A model generated the notes under the pieces. The model was not told the origin of the DNA. It saw nothing but the letters and a program-made list of their open reading frames with translations, and ran no database searches. Positions 11,555 through 22,681 of a stretch of DNA of 64,000 nt are shown here, piece by piece (within the stretch, counting starts at the first letter, position 1; each line of letters starts with the position of its first letter). The DNA is from Epichloe hybrida. Lineage: Eukaryota > Ascomycota > Sordariomycetes > Hypocreales > Clavicipitaceae. The stretch lies in contig JAFEKR010000003.1 of the NCBI GenBank assembly GCA_019022495.1, positions 2,604,001-2,668,000 on the forward strand, written 5' to 3'. Made by a program: the position numbers and the translations under genes.

Positions 11555-12371
11555 ATGGTTTGCGCGGGCGCAAGGGCAGTCTCGGTCCTCAAGTTCGTGG
11601 GGACCGTTTCGTTGGGTCTGCTGACGGTACGCTCGCCTTTTCTCTTTGCTTTCCCTTAGTTACCAGGAATGAGCCCGTGAGGTACAGCACAGGATATAGA
11701 AACGAGCGCCTCGAATCCTCATCATCGTTTCCGAGGGAGCGCCTGCAGACCAGTCTCGGAATAACTTGACTAGCAACTGCAGCGTACTCTGCCGACAGAA
11801 CAATGTCATGAAAGAACCACTTTGCTAACCAGACCACTGCGAACAGGGTGTCTCCTACACCGTTTCCAACCTCGCCCTCCCATCACTTCTCCGTCTACCT
11901 TCCTCGACATCGGCCTCTCAGGCCATTGCCTCTCTCACGGCGAGCTTGGAAACGCCCCTCCTCACGCTGACATCTCTGGCCTCCGCACCGCTCTTCCTCT
12001 CATTCATCCTGTCGCCTCGCCGTGCTCGTCACCCGTACCTCCTATATACCTCTGTGCTTGCCGTGTTGTCGAAGGTTGTGCCTCGTCTTCTGCCACAGCC
12101 TGCGCCCCGTTCTGCCGCCACCCACCAAGTCAAGAAGCCTTCCCCCCGCGCCCGAATGGAAGCTAGCTATGAGGTGCTGGGAGATGTGCACAGCGAAGCA
12201 GCGAGCGAGGAAGAGATTGAAGATGTAAATGGCGAGGATGTAGGGGCCCACGTTGAAGCACTCTCAAGAGGTCATCTTGCTCGCACGGGAATTGCCGCTC
12301 TTGGGTTTGCTATGGCTGTGGTTGGGCTTTGGGGAGACGGAGCCCCCAAGGCTGCCGTTATAGTGTCGTAA
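11555..12371 (+). CDS. ATG33: Atg33-like mitochondrial protein (mitophagy)
   Basis: Likely homologue of Atg33, a mitochondrial outer-membrane protein needed for selective autophagy of mitochondria in yeast. Two exons, 11555-11626 and 11847-12371, encode 198 residues. The 220 nt intron has a GTACGC donor, TGCTAAC branch and GAACAG acceptor, and keeps frame. Family-like features are the hydrophobic N-terminus (VLKFVGTVSLGLLTG), the motif SPRRARHPYLLYTSVLA that I associate with Atg33, an acidic central stretch (EAASEEEIEDVNGED) and a C-terminal membrane segment (TGIAALGFAMAVVGLWG). It is more similar in pattern than in full sequence to yeast Atg33, so the function is inferred. Confidence 0.8.
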
Positions 12372-12664
12372 ATGTAGCTGTAGGCGTTTGCCAATGAATC
12401 CCCCTTTTTCTTCTTCTTTTTTTTGGGTCAATAGTGAGGGATGATGACAACTTGATACGTGTATGCAGAATTTACTCAACTTGCTATCTCACGGTTGAGG
12501 TTCCCCAGTCTACACTTTAAAAACAAAATCACATTGCATTACAGCAAGGAACACTTTACCAATTCATACTGCACACAAGTCTTGATGGCACAATCTCCTG
12601 CTGAAGTAGATTTCACAAAAAAGTAAATCTAGACATGGTAACCAGAAAAATGGCTCTTTTCTAC

Positions 12665-15600
12665 TCAGACTTCATCGCTATCGCTATCGCAATCACCATC
12701 GCTCTTCTCAGTTCCCTTTTTGGGCTCAGGCCAAGCACTTCCCAATCGAATGGCCAACCCTATTGTCACAAAGTCGACCTTCTCATCCTTCTTTCCATAA
12801 TTCGAGACAACCTTATCATCCTCGTTGCGACGAGACTCGACGCTAAAGTATTGCGAGCCAGTGTCACCCAATCCAGCCACGTCATTGGCTTCACTGAGGG
12901 TCACGAGTCGGCGATTACCAGTCTGCTTCCGCATTGCTGTGGCCATGACGTTCGAAATAACGGCCTCGAATTTGGTAGTTAGTAAGTTCTTGCTTTGCCA
13001 ATGCCCATTGCTCGAAGGACGAGAACGAGGTCCTTGGCAGTGTGCTCTACGCCGAGGCCGAAATCCGCGATATCTGTCCTGAGCCTGTCAGCTTTACCAT
13101 TTGGAGCGGCCTGATCTCGATATTCATTTGCACTCTTTTGTACAATTTTGGGAAAATTTGTTCACGCATGTTGGTCTCGGGCCGTCCAGGTTGCGCGGAG
13201 AGTTCGTTGATCAAACCATTGTGGGCAAGTTCGGCGGGTGTGCGGCCGACGGCATTTTCGCGATACACTTGCTGGGGGTTTGTAATCAACGAGCACCTTA
13301 ACAATGGAGAGCATGTCCTTCTTGACTGCTGTATGGGGACAAGTCTCGCCGGCTCCATTGGGAAAATCTAGTTCTTCGCCCCTGGCCTGGAGAAGTCGAG
13401 AATGAGTCTAAGTGTCTCGACAACGTCCCTCTCATCGTCGTACATCTGATTGCTGGTGTAGTCATTGTAATAGTGGTAGCGGTAGCTGGTCTCTGCTTCA
13501 CCTGTAGGCCCTAGACCAGAAGCCTGGCAGATCCATGTGTGAAGCGGTGTGGTGCCATTTTATGTAATATAAGTCTTACGTTGCGTGAAAAGATGACTTC
13601 GAGGTCCGGTGTCAAACAGATCCAGCATGGGTTTGACCCGAGCAGCTTTGAGTAGCCCGGAAAGACGGCCGTGAATGAAATCCTCTACCTTCAGGTTTCG
13701 AGTTGATTGGTCTGTATCGGCATTTATAAGAATTCTGGCGATGTCGGTTCGGATGAGTTCTACCGGGGTGGCATGTGACTTTCCCTGCATTGAGATCTGA
13801 TCAACATTATTGATGGTGAAGGTCTTATCAACAACCTGAGACTCGATCTGTGGCTCGCTAGTAGAATCATTGAAAGCGTCTTCATCGCTGCAGCATTCAG
13901 AGTCGTCAACTTGACTTTCTTGCTTCATTCTGTGGCGGACTTCGTCTTTGTCTGGAGCAGATCACTGAGCGTTACCAATTTGGAGAATGGCCCGAGCAAC
14001 GTCAAATCGTCCCTGCAAGAAGGCAATCGAGAACGGAAAATTGTTGAAGTTATCAGAGATGACAATCTCCAAAGGAGCCTGTTCGTCATCAGTACCCCAG
14101 GCTTGGTGTGTGAGGTCCTTCAACCGACCCAAATTGCCGGCCCAGAAGCTTCCATGCTGGATCATCAAGACAAGTGTCTGCAACCAGAATATAAGAGGAT
14201 GGGAATATATAAGAAACATACAGTTAGACGTATCCATCTCTTCGTGACTCAGTCATGTCCTTGTCAGTCTTGAATACAGTATCAAACTCGTACTTCTTGC
14301 TTTCAGCTTTGTTTGTCTCAAACCTTCTTCTCTCCCTTTTCACATTCGACCTTGGGATGAAGTTCCTCAAAAGTGTTGGTCCCTTTGCTGAGTAGCTACT
14401 GCTCAAGGGATTCGAAGCCAGCTAGCATTTCTTTGACTGCTGCTAATTTCTCTGAGGCTCCTTTGGCGTTTTGAACTTCTTCTTGGCTTTTCTCATAAGC
14501 CTTCATGCTCTCCGAATATGACTTCTTCTTGGCTCTTACGTCTTGTGAAACCATCCAATGCCTGTATGTGCCGTTTTCGAATTGTTCAAGATAACCATCT
14601 AGCCCTGTTCTTGGAACTGGCTTGACCATGTTGGACTGTTTTCTTTGATAATTGGACAAGAGTTTCGATTATGTCTCGAACCGAATTGAGAGATGAGATT
14701 TCGATGACGTGTATTCGTCTCCAATGGCTAACAGATTCGTCATTGGATTCCTGCGTCAAAGCATTAATGCCGGCACCATGCTCCAAAAGATGCATGGCAC
14801 CTTCTGTATTTCCAGACCGGACAGCATAGATTAATGGGGACTCGTAAGACTAGTTATAGGCCTCTTTGGAGCGCTCCGAATCCCCAAAATTTCTGGAAAT
14901 TCCGGGAGCAATCTTGGCAGCTTTCAGCCATGTGTCGAAATCGACGTCGGGTAGGGCCCCTGCATCGAGGAGTCTGGGGCCACTATGCTCTACGGCACCG
15001 CGCAGTGGTGAGTTTGAGGAGAAGTCGGGCTATTGAAATAGCTTTTTATCTTGAGGGAGACCAAGTACATTGGCCATATGTAACGGAGAGCAAGGCGTAT
15101 CCCAAGCAAGTACATCGATCTGGTTATAATTTGGCTCATCTTTAGGCTCTGCTAAGTCAAGATCGTCTGCACCTTGACCAGCAATTGTCTTCAACACATT
15201 AATGACAAATTCGGTGGCAAGCGACGTGGCTTCTACTCCAATTTTTTCGGCGTCATTAATGAGCTCACCATCAGATCCTTTATCCAAGGTCATTACTCCA
15301 TCATCGTTTGCTCCTGGGAAAGCTAGTCAGGTAGGCCGTCAATCTCGGAATCAACGATAGACTAGCAAAGTCGAGCGGTATTTCCGACATACGCCATGTC
15401 AGTCCAATCATGCTCAGTAAGAGGGTTCGAGGTACCGATGTGTTGTCGGCCTGGGTCGTCAATAAGAAAAGATACTTTGCTAGAAATGTAGACCTCAGCT
15501 TCCTTCTTGGCAATCCCAGGTTCTTCAGGAGTGACGGCTGTCGGTCAATTGCCGCAACAGTCTTCAGCGACATCCTCAACGCGTGCGAAAAATGCTAGAT

Positions 15601-16925
15601 GACGATGAAGATAATCTTCGCGAATCTTGGGCTGATTCCATTCAGCAATCAGGAGCAGGTCACGGGTGTAGCATAGCTCCTCAATGCGATTGGCGTTGAA
15701 CTTCTCACCGCAAGGGATCGTAAAAGTATGATATTTATTGACGTCCTCCTCTGGAAGCTAATCAGCTAACTCATTTTCGTGAGAATCCCTGACATTGCCT
15801 CGCGTTGGCATAAAGGATCGATGTCGAGCTGGTCTCCCACGCTCGGTTCGTCGTTTAATTGAGACATGTTTCTCGGGCATGATTTGTGGGTAGGCGCTCG
15901 AGGACCAAAAGTCTGGCCAGACTCCGTGTTCTCTGGAAGCTTCTTTCGAAAATTTTCGGGTCAACCTTGGTGCAGTCCAAGCTCGGGCCAATGTACTTCA
16001 GAATTTCGATGCAAGTATTTGGGAAGACGATTTTCATAAGGGCTACGACGAGGGAGATCAACGTGTTTAATCGGGGCAATGAAGCTTCCTAGTGCTCGAG
16101 GTGTGACGTAGACTTGTTTTTCCATGATAGGCTCCCCCGGCAGCATCGATATCGAAGCCAGTGAGGATTTCGCTTACAAAGTTATAAGCCCACAAAACAA
16201 TATCTCACCATTTTTGAATGAGCCATGATCATATGACTACTGTTGGGAGGGGTGGGGGATAAAAACGAACCTGGATATGGCGAACAGGATACTGACTGGC
16301 AATGGTAAAGAAAGGCGTATTTGGTACGAACGACAGTGACCACATTGAGTAGAGCATCCTTGACTGCCCGTTCGATCTGCTTGACTTTTGTCAATTGCTT
16401 GTTCGTGGGTTAAGCCGTAAAGAAACAAGTCCACGTCAGAGGCAGAGCAAAATTTCTCATGACAATATTCTCGCAGCCTTTCGTTTCGAAACCTTGACCT
16501 TTTTGTGTACAGGCAACGAACAATTGACAAAAGACGAGTTAGCAGCAATGAGATGGGTCCAGTCCATGAGGACTCGGAAAACATGTTGAGGTTGTTCTGG
16601 TTGGGGAGCCGTGTGTTCTCCGCTTGTCCTCGGGAAGAGGCATGATGTATCGAGACATATCTTCTTCCGACTCGACAGATAAGTCCCATGCCCGAGTGGT
16701 ATTTTCAGCAGTATCATCCGTGAAAAAAGGTACCACGTTAAAACAGGGGTCCTCGAGAGTGGGATCCTAACGGTCCTGAGCGTAGAATTCTCTCAAATGA
16801 GCTTCGTACTCGCGACAAGGCTTCATGAAATTCATCATGGGCATTTCAGGATTCTCAGCCATAAACCTCGCCAACTCCGCATGGGACGCGGGCAGTAGAG
16901 GTAGTTTTGAAGCAGACACGGCTGG
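12665..16925 (-). pseudogene. Decayed large ankyrin-repeat protein gene
   Basis: Pieces of one long fungal ankyrin-repeat protein lie in order on the minus strand, split by stops and frameshifts. From 5' to 3': MAENPEMPMMNFMKPCREYE near 16862; then TAG at 16767; FFTDDTAENTTRAWDLSVES; FCSASDVDLFLYGL; QVYVTPRALGSFIAPIKHVD; FERSFQRTRSLARLLVLERL; then TAG at 15758; NKYHTFTIPCGEKFNANRIE; ELCYTRDLLLIAEWNQPK; WTDMAYVGNTARLC; ankyrin-like SPLIYAVRSGNTEGAMHLLE; NGTTPLHTWICQASG; and an acidic tail CDSDSDEV. Most nonsense codons are TAG/TAA where Gln CAG/CAA is expected. There are also at least four frame changes (for example near 16600, 16380, 15970 and 13330). A functional product looks impossible. 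Family function is unknown to me; DVDLFLYGL resembles a nucleotidyltransferase aspartate motif, but that is speculative. Confidence 0.85.
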
Positions 16926-17182
16926 AGCGGCAGATGGAGCTTTTCCACTGAACGACTTGCACTCAAAAGAGTGAAGTTGAAGTTTTGTGTGTACAGCATC
17001 CGAGGGGCCATCGCGACGACGAGGATGAAGAGATGCAAGATGGCAACAATGGTGCGTGCGTACATTCCGTTCTGGGCGAAAGTGTTGACAGCTGCGGTGG
17101 AGGTGGCGTGACAGTTGCGCCCCGCAGTTGGCCCGCAACTGCAGCTGCGCCTCGTTGCGCCTTGGCCGCATAATAGGAAGCA

Positions 17183-17216
17183 GGGAAAGGAAAGGAAAGG
17201 AAAGGAAAGGAAAGGG
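17183..17216. repeat. (GGAAA)n microsatellite
   Basis: About six tandem copies of GGAAA lie just upstream of the decayed ankyrin gene. Confidence 0.85.
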
Positions 17217-17496
17217 CCTCGTCATTTATCAAGATGCGGCCCAACGTATTCTAGTTCTTGAAAAGGCTTCTCTCTGCAACAGAGTGACTGACTAAATACG
17301 CTGTTGAAGATGGCCGCAAGGGTGTCTCTGAAAGATTTACACAAGTACCCTCTGTATACAAAAGTATCCTCTATTTCCAACCGACGTAAAATCCTTGTTC
17401 ATACAGGTGCGAGGCTTTGCTAGCGCCAAAGACGGAGTCCCATAACATTTTATTTCCATTTTAGTCTATAACATGTCATCTCGGGTCTCTGGCTCC

Positions 17497-17509
17497 AGTA
17501 CTCCGTACT
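17497..17509. repeat. Palindromic motif AGTACTCCGTACT
   Basis: Copy of the dispersed TACTCCGTAC motif, 243 bp before the DUF1275 gene. Confidence 0.75.
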
Positions 17510-17751
17510 GCCGCCGTTACGGCTATCGGCTCCGGCTCCGTGATCGGTGACGGCCTCTCGCCGACGAAAAGCTTGCACTTTTGAGTTTCTTTTTTTTTTC
17601 GCACGTTAAAAGCGGTTAGCAACCTCGATTCTGGCAATCCGAGTTTCGGACACGAACCGGCCACCTCATAGCAAAGATTTATCTGAGCAGTTCTGTCCTT
17701 GCCAGTGACTCGTGATATCTTCGGGCACGTCTTTTTGCATACATACTCCCC

Positions 17752-18666
17752 ATGTCTCCCGGAAAAGCAGAACACAGCTCAATGCAGAGCACATCCGGCA
17801 CGACGGCCGGCTTCGAAAGTGAATGTCCCCAGGCACTAAAGAGGAAGTCCGGCACATCTGTGCTCGATCATTTCACCCAAGACATACGAGGCTCCACGTT
17901 CACGGAATTTCAACTGGTGATTCTGACATTTTGCACTGGAATTCAAGGTTGGTCAAAAGTCTCGTCACGGTTTCCTTTGGTCCGTGTCAAACAGATCGCT
18001 AACGCCGTATTCCGCGATACAGATGCCACGACATTCCCCGACTATCACTGCTTCGCGTCCAACCAGACGGGCAATACTGTGTTCTTGTGCTTGGCTCTCG
18101 TTCTTCGTCACCTCAATGGGGAAATGTTCATTACGGCCAATATCGGCATGGCGTTGGGATTGTTCTTGGGGGCAGGCTGGCTGACAGGTCAGGCCAGTCA
18201 CATCATCGGTCCGCAAAAGCGATGGTGGCTGATGTTGTGCAACTTGATCCAGTCCGCCTGTGTTCTAGCAGCAGCCGCAATTCAATATAAGCGCGGTATC
18301 AAGCCACACGGCCCCGAAGCACTAGCTGTCATTGGATTACTAGCATTTGCAGCCGGTAGCCAGGTTGTGCAATCGCGAAGTCTATCCATGACCGAAATCA
18401 GTACCGCAATGGCCACTGCAGCTTGGGTGGACCTCATGATTGATGAGAACCTTTTCGCGTCCAAGAACCGCCCTCGAACACGACGAATCGCGTTTTTGCT
18501 GTCTTTGGTCGTTGGATCTCTGGTCGACAATACTGTATTCCTTCTCCCCTGGCAAACGACCCAAAAGGAACCCATGTCTGGTATGATTCACTTATGGATG
18601 GCAATGACGTACAGTCAGGACATTGCTTCCAGAGTGCACAACGAGCGAAATACCATTTGCATTTAG
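17752..18666 (+). CDS. DUF1275 (YoaK-type) membrane protein, C-terminus atypical
   Basis: Fungal DUF1275 family; the biochemical role is unknown. Exons 17752-17947 and 18023-18666 give 279 residues. The 75 nt intron has a GTTGGT donor, GCTAAC branch and TACAG acceptor, and splicing restores the family signature GIQDATTFPDYHCFASNQTG followed by NTVFL. Further hydrophobic segments include NIGMALGLFLGAGWLTG, VLAAAAIQY, AVIGLLAFAAGSQVVQSR and RIAFLLSLVVGSL. In the family the last segment is normally followed by one more membrane helix. Here it changes after VVGSLVD (about 18530) into hydrophilic sequence ending HNERNTICI. I read this as loss of the true 3' end, matching the damaged start of the next gene. 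The intron is a multiple of three with no stop, so retention would stay in frame. Confidence 0.8.
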   Translation: MSPGKAEHSSMQSTSGTTAGFESECPQALKRKSGTSVLDHFTQDIRGSTFTEFQLVILTFCTGIQGWSKVSSRFPLVRVKQIANAVFRDTDATTFPDYHCFASNQTGNTVFLCLALVLRHLNGEMFITANIGMALGLFLGAGWLTGQASHIIGPQKRWWLMLCNLIQSACVLAAAAIQYKRGIKPHGPEALAVIGLLAFAAGSQVVQSRSLSMTEISTAMATAAWVDLMIDENLFASKNRPRTRRIAFLLSLVVGSLVDNTVFLLPWQTTQKEPMSGMIHLWMAMTYSQDIASRVHNERNTICI

Positions 18667-18673
18667 ATGGGCT

Positions 18674-18684
18674 GTACGGAGTAC
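18674..18684. repeat. Palindromic motif GTACGGAGTAC
   Basis: Copy of the dispersed motif, placed exactly in the suspect junction between the DUF1275 gene and the RecQ gene. Confidence 0.75.
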
Positions 18685-18808
18685 ATGTAAGACACTCATT
18701 ATAATACGTCTCCGTCAACGGGCGGTGTGATTACAGTACAGATGCTAGGCTTTGCCGACAACAAGGAGATTGCGGTCGCTTTTGCTGTATGACTGTTATA
18801 CTGCTTTG

Positions 18809-21800
18809 ATGGAAAGCGATTGGGACCTGAACTGTATAGAAGAGGCAACTTTGTCAGCACTGGAGATCCTCAACTATCTTTGCCTGGCAATGGAAGTCAG
18901 TTGTACACAATAAACACTGCTACTGCCTGATGACTTGTGGCCAGTCTCTCTATCTGTACCACAGAACCTAATTCCCCCTGATCAAATACCAAAGGTTCTG
19001 GAATACTTCAACAATAATTTGCAAATATTGGAGGCTCGACGTGAAGCCATCGTACTCGAGATACAGCGTAACGGTGCCGATTTCATGAAGGCCATTCATG
19101 AAAGATGGCCAAAGGAGAAGCGCGGCGAGATCAAAACCGAGAAGGAGAGACTCCAGATGCAGCAGAAAGCCGTGCAGGAGTTGAGCGACTCATTAGAATC
19201 ATACAAAAAGCTCTGTGAGCAAAGGGAGGATCTTGCCCAACAAGTGGCTCTGTCATATGCCGACAGCATTGATACAGAGGATGACGAGGCGCGTCTGGAT
19301 GAGTTGACGGATGTGATTCAGGAGCGAGAAGTGAAACTGGCTAGACTTGTTGTCGGTGCTGGGTTTGATGGATCTCATATTCCTATGCTTGCATCGCCCG
19401 GTCGTTCAGCAATAAAGACGCGAGCCAATGTCGTTCTTGGCACACAGCACCTGGGAAACTCGATGGTAGGCATGTCTCGCAACCCGTGGAATCCAAGTTC
19501 GGCTGGAGGGGCATCAACCCAAGTTGTTCACCAAACGCAGTCGCCTGGTTCCTCCTCGCAAAATATGGCACGTGTGACATCTCACCGAAATCAGAGCTTG
19601 ATGGTCGAGGAAGTAGGGGCCGTGCCCGATGATATGTTTCCCAGACAAGTTCCAGCGACATCAATTTCTTCCAGGGCACACATGCTAGCCGATGCTATGA
19701 CAGCAGAGGATGACGAGGACACGTTTTCCGAGTTTGACGAAGTTGAGCTCCGCCCGTCAGCATCTGTTCGCCCTCGAAATACTCCGTCCAATGTATCACA
19801 TCACAATGCATCACGACGCACATATCATGCTGGAGATGACTTCAGTGACTTCAGTGATGATGACGACATGCTGGCTTTTGCTCAAAACTACGAGACTCGC
19901 CAGTCTTTTGAAGGCGAACCTCCGGCATCGCGCACAGTGTTCTCAGAAACTTCAGGGAATGCCATGCCACCACCTAAATCAAAGATGCCAGCAAAGCACC
20001 AAAACGCACCTGCGTTGCCCGAGCTTCGAATTCCACCAGAACTGATGAGACACTCTTGGTCACCAGAGGTCCAAAAGATGCTCAAGGACCGTTTCAGAAT
20101 GAAAGGATTTCGCCACAACCAGTTGGAAGCAATCAATGCAACTTTGGCTGGCAAGGATGCATTTGTATTGATGCCTACTGGAGGCGGCAAATCCTTATGC
20201 TACCAGCTGCCCGCCATCGTCAAATCAGGGAAGACACGAGGCGTGACGATTGTTGTCTCACCCTTATTAAGTTTGATGCAAGACCAAGTCTACCACATGA
20301 AAGCTTTGGGTATACAGGCTGTAGCATTCAATGGAGAATGCTCAGCTGAGTACAAGAGGCAGGTTATGAGTGCTTTCGAGGAGCGAAGCCCCGAACACTT
20401 CATCGAACTGCTCTATGTCACGCCTGAGATGGTTAGCAAAAATGTTGCCTTTAACAATGCAATGCAAACATTGTATCGGAGAGGCAAGTTTGCTCGGCTT
20501 GTCATAGATGAAGCCCATTGCGTCAGCCAATGGGGCCACGACTTTAGGCCGGATTACAAGGCCCTCGGGCAAGTTCGCAGAAAGTTTCCAGGTGTTCCCG
20601 TCATGGCGTTGACTGCTACTGCAACACAAAACGTCATCGTGGACATTAAGCACAGCCTGGAAATGGTGAATTGCCAAGTATTCTCGCAAAGTTTCAACCG
20701 TCCGAATCTCTATTATGAAGTCCAGCCAAAGACGTCGAATTTGAATGCAACCGAAACCATTGCCTCCTTGATCATGGCAAAGTATCACAGCGTTACGGGC
20801 ATCGTGTACACCATTTCTGCTGACAAGGTCGAAGTCCAGACATCATGGCAAAAGGGGGAGATCAAAGTTGTTGTGGCTACCATCGCCTTTGGTATGGGCA
20901 TAGACAAGCCTGATGTAAGATTTGTTGTGCATCATGGCCTCCCCCACAGTCTCGAAGGCTATTATCAGGAAACTGGTCGTGCTGGCCGCGACGGCAAGCC
21001 GTCGGACTGCATTCTTTTTTACGGGAAATCGGACATAAGAGTCCTCAAGAAAATGATTGCAGGCGGTGATGGGAATGATCAACAGAAAGAGCGGCAAATG
21101 GTCATGCTAAATCGTGTTGCGGCTTTTTGTGACAACAAGTCGGACTGTCGACGCACTGAGGTGCTCCGATATTTTGGAGAGGATTTCATGCCAAGCCAAT
21201 GCCAGAAAAGCTGTGACAATTGTCAGGCGGGCTTGGTTTTTGAACAGCAAGACTTCTCGACCTATGCTATTGCTGCCATTCAGGTCGTAAAAGCCCAGCG
21301 ACGTCTGACAGCTAGCCAATGTGCAGACATTCTGCTGGGAAAGAAGTATCCGAACAGCGAGAAGAGACTTTCCGACGAACAATATGGCATAGCCAAGGGC
21401 CTGATGAAGCACGAAGTTGTTCGGGTCATTGATAAACTATCGGCCGAGAAGGCCTTCCACGAGCTTAATGTCGTTGGAAACTACGGCGTGGCTATTCAGT
21501 ACCTTGAAATCGGGTCGACTGCTCGGCTGTTCCTTAGCGGCCAGCGGAAACTCATGCTCACTATTCAGGTGAAAGAAGACATGGGCCCCCGAGTGTCCAA
21601 GCCGAAACCCAAGAAATCAACGAAGAAGAAGGGAAAGGAGTCAGACATGTCTGCCGTGCAGTCGACATATGTATCCTCGCCCGTTGAGAAACGGAAGCGG
21701 AAGACAAGAGTAGTTGAAAGTGATGATGAAGACAACTATCTCATGACGACCAATGGCTATGCGAACGATGGTTTTGTTGTTTCAGACGACGACGAGATGC

Positions 21801-22681
21801 AAGCCGAGAATGGGGGAGAAGAAGAAGAAGAAGCCTTTGAGCCGCTGCCCAAGCACCGGCCGGCCAAGGCTCCAGCAAAGAGAAAAAATGCAGCTCCTGG
21901 GCCACCCATCGCAAACGGCAAGCGCATGGAAGACCTGCCCGAAATACTTCAAGATCTTGTGAACACGTTTGTGCGAGAAGCCCGCAAAGTAGAAGAGCAT
22001 ATTCGCAACAAGAAGGAGCTCCGACGACCGTTATTCACCGAGCGAGACTTTCGAGAAATGGCCATCAACTGGACTATATCCCTGGACGCTATGAGTCGCA
22101 TTCCTGGCATCGATGCCGACAAAGTCAGGGAACATGGACCGAAGCTGCTTCCTGTCCTCAAACGCCACCACGACTTGTATCAACAGATCATGGGAGCTGA
22201 TGAGGACGTCGTCAACCAAGATGAAGACCAAGATGTCGTCGACCTAATAAGCTCCGATGTCGACCTGGACGAAGACTTGGTCCAGCTCGAAGGCGCCACC
22301 GACTCACACTACTTCCAGCCCCAGCCGCGCCCAGAAGTCCAAGCCTTTCACAGTAAACTCCAAGGTCTCAGCAGCCAACAACAGCAAGGGAGTCAATCCA
22401 AATCCAAGTCGTCCTCCTCCTCCTCTTCCTTCCCCCGAAGCGGCGGGCGAAAGTCCTCGGGGGGCAAGAAATGGCCTCGCAAAGCGTCGGGAGGAGGAGG
22501 AGGAGGAGGAGGCGGCGGCGGCACCAGGCGCAAAGGCAGCGGTGCCTTTGGTGCTCGAAAGGCAAGTGGCTCTTTGACCACCACGACAGCCACATCGAGG
22601 TCTACCACGGGGGGCCATTCCAGAAGAGACGGGAAATTAGTCAAGAAAAGCGGAGGCGCAATAGGCCTAATGCCTTTGTAA
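18809..22681 (+). CDS. RecQ DNA helicase (BLM/Sgs1/MusN/QDE-3 type), apparently damaged
   Basis: RecQ-family 3'-5' helicase for recombination control and, in Neurospora QDE-3, quelling. Best model: exons 18809-18895 and 18965-22681, 1267 residues. The large exon has no ATG at its front; it follows an ACCACAG acceptor, and a GTCAGT donor upstream links it in frame to MESDWDLN...LCLAME. Sequence in frame before that ATG (RRLRSLLLYDCYTAL) also looks coding, so the true start may be further 5' and missing. Motifs: Walker A TGGGKS (about 434), DEAH (about 544), motif III ALTATAT, motif [20 protein letters not shown], motif [15 protein letters not shown] cysteines (CQKSCDNC) and HRDC (about 1015-1107). 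Motif IV is absent: YTIS (ending residue 647) joins directly to [11 protein letters not shown]. The poly-Gly/Ser basic tail is low complexity. Confidence 0.85.

Noticed and set aside
17752..22681. DUF1275-RecQ fusion protein
   Set aside because: A stop at 18664-18666 and a separate acceptor and ATG before the RecQ exons argue for two genes; no donor in the first links in frame to the second.
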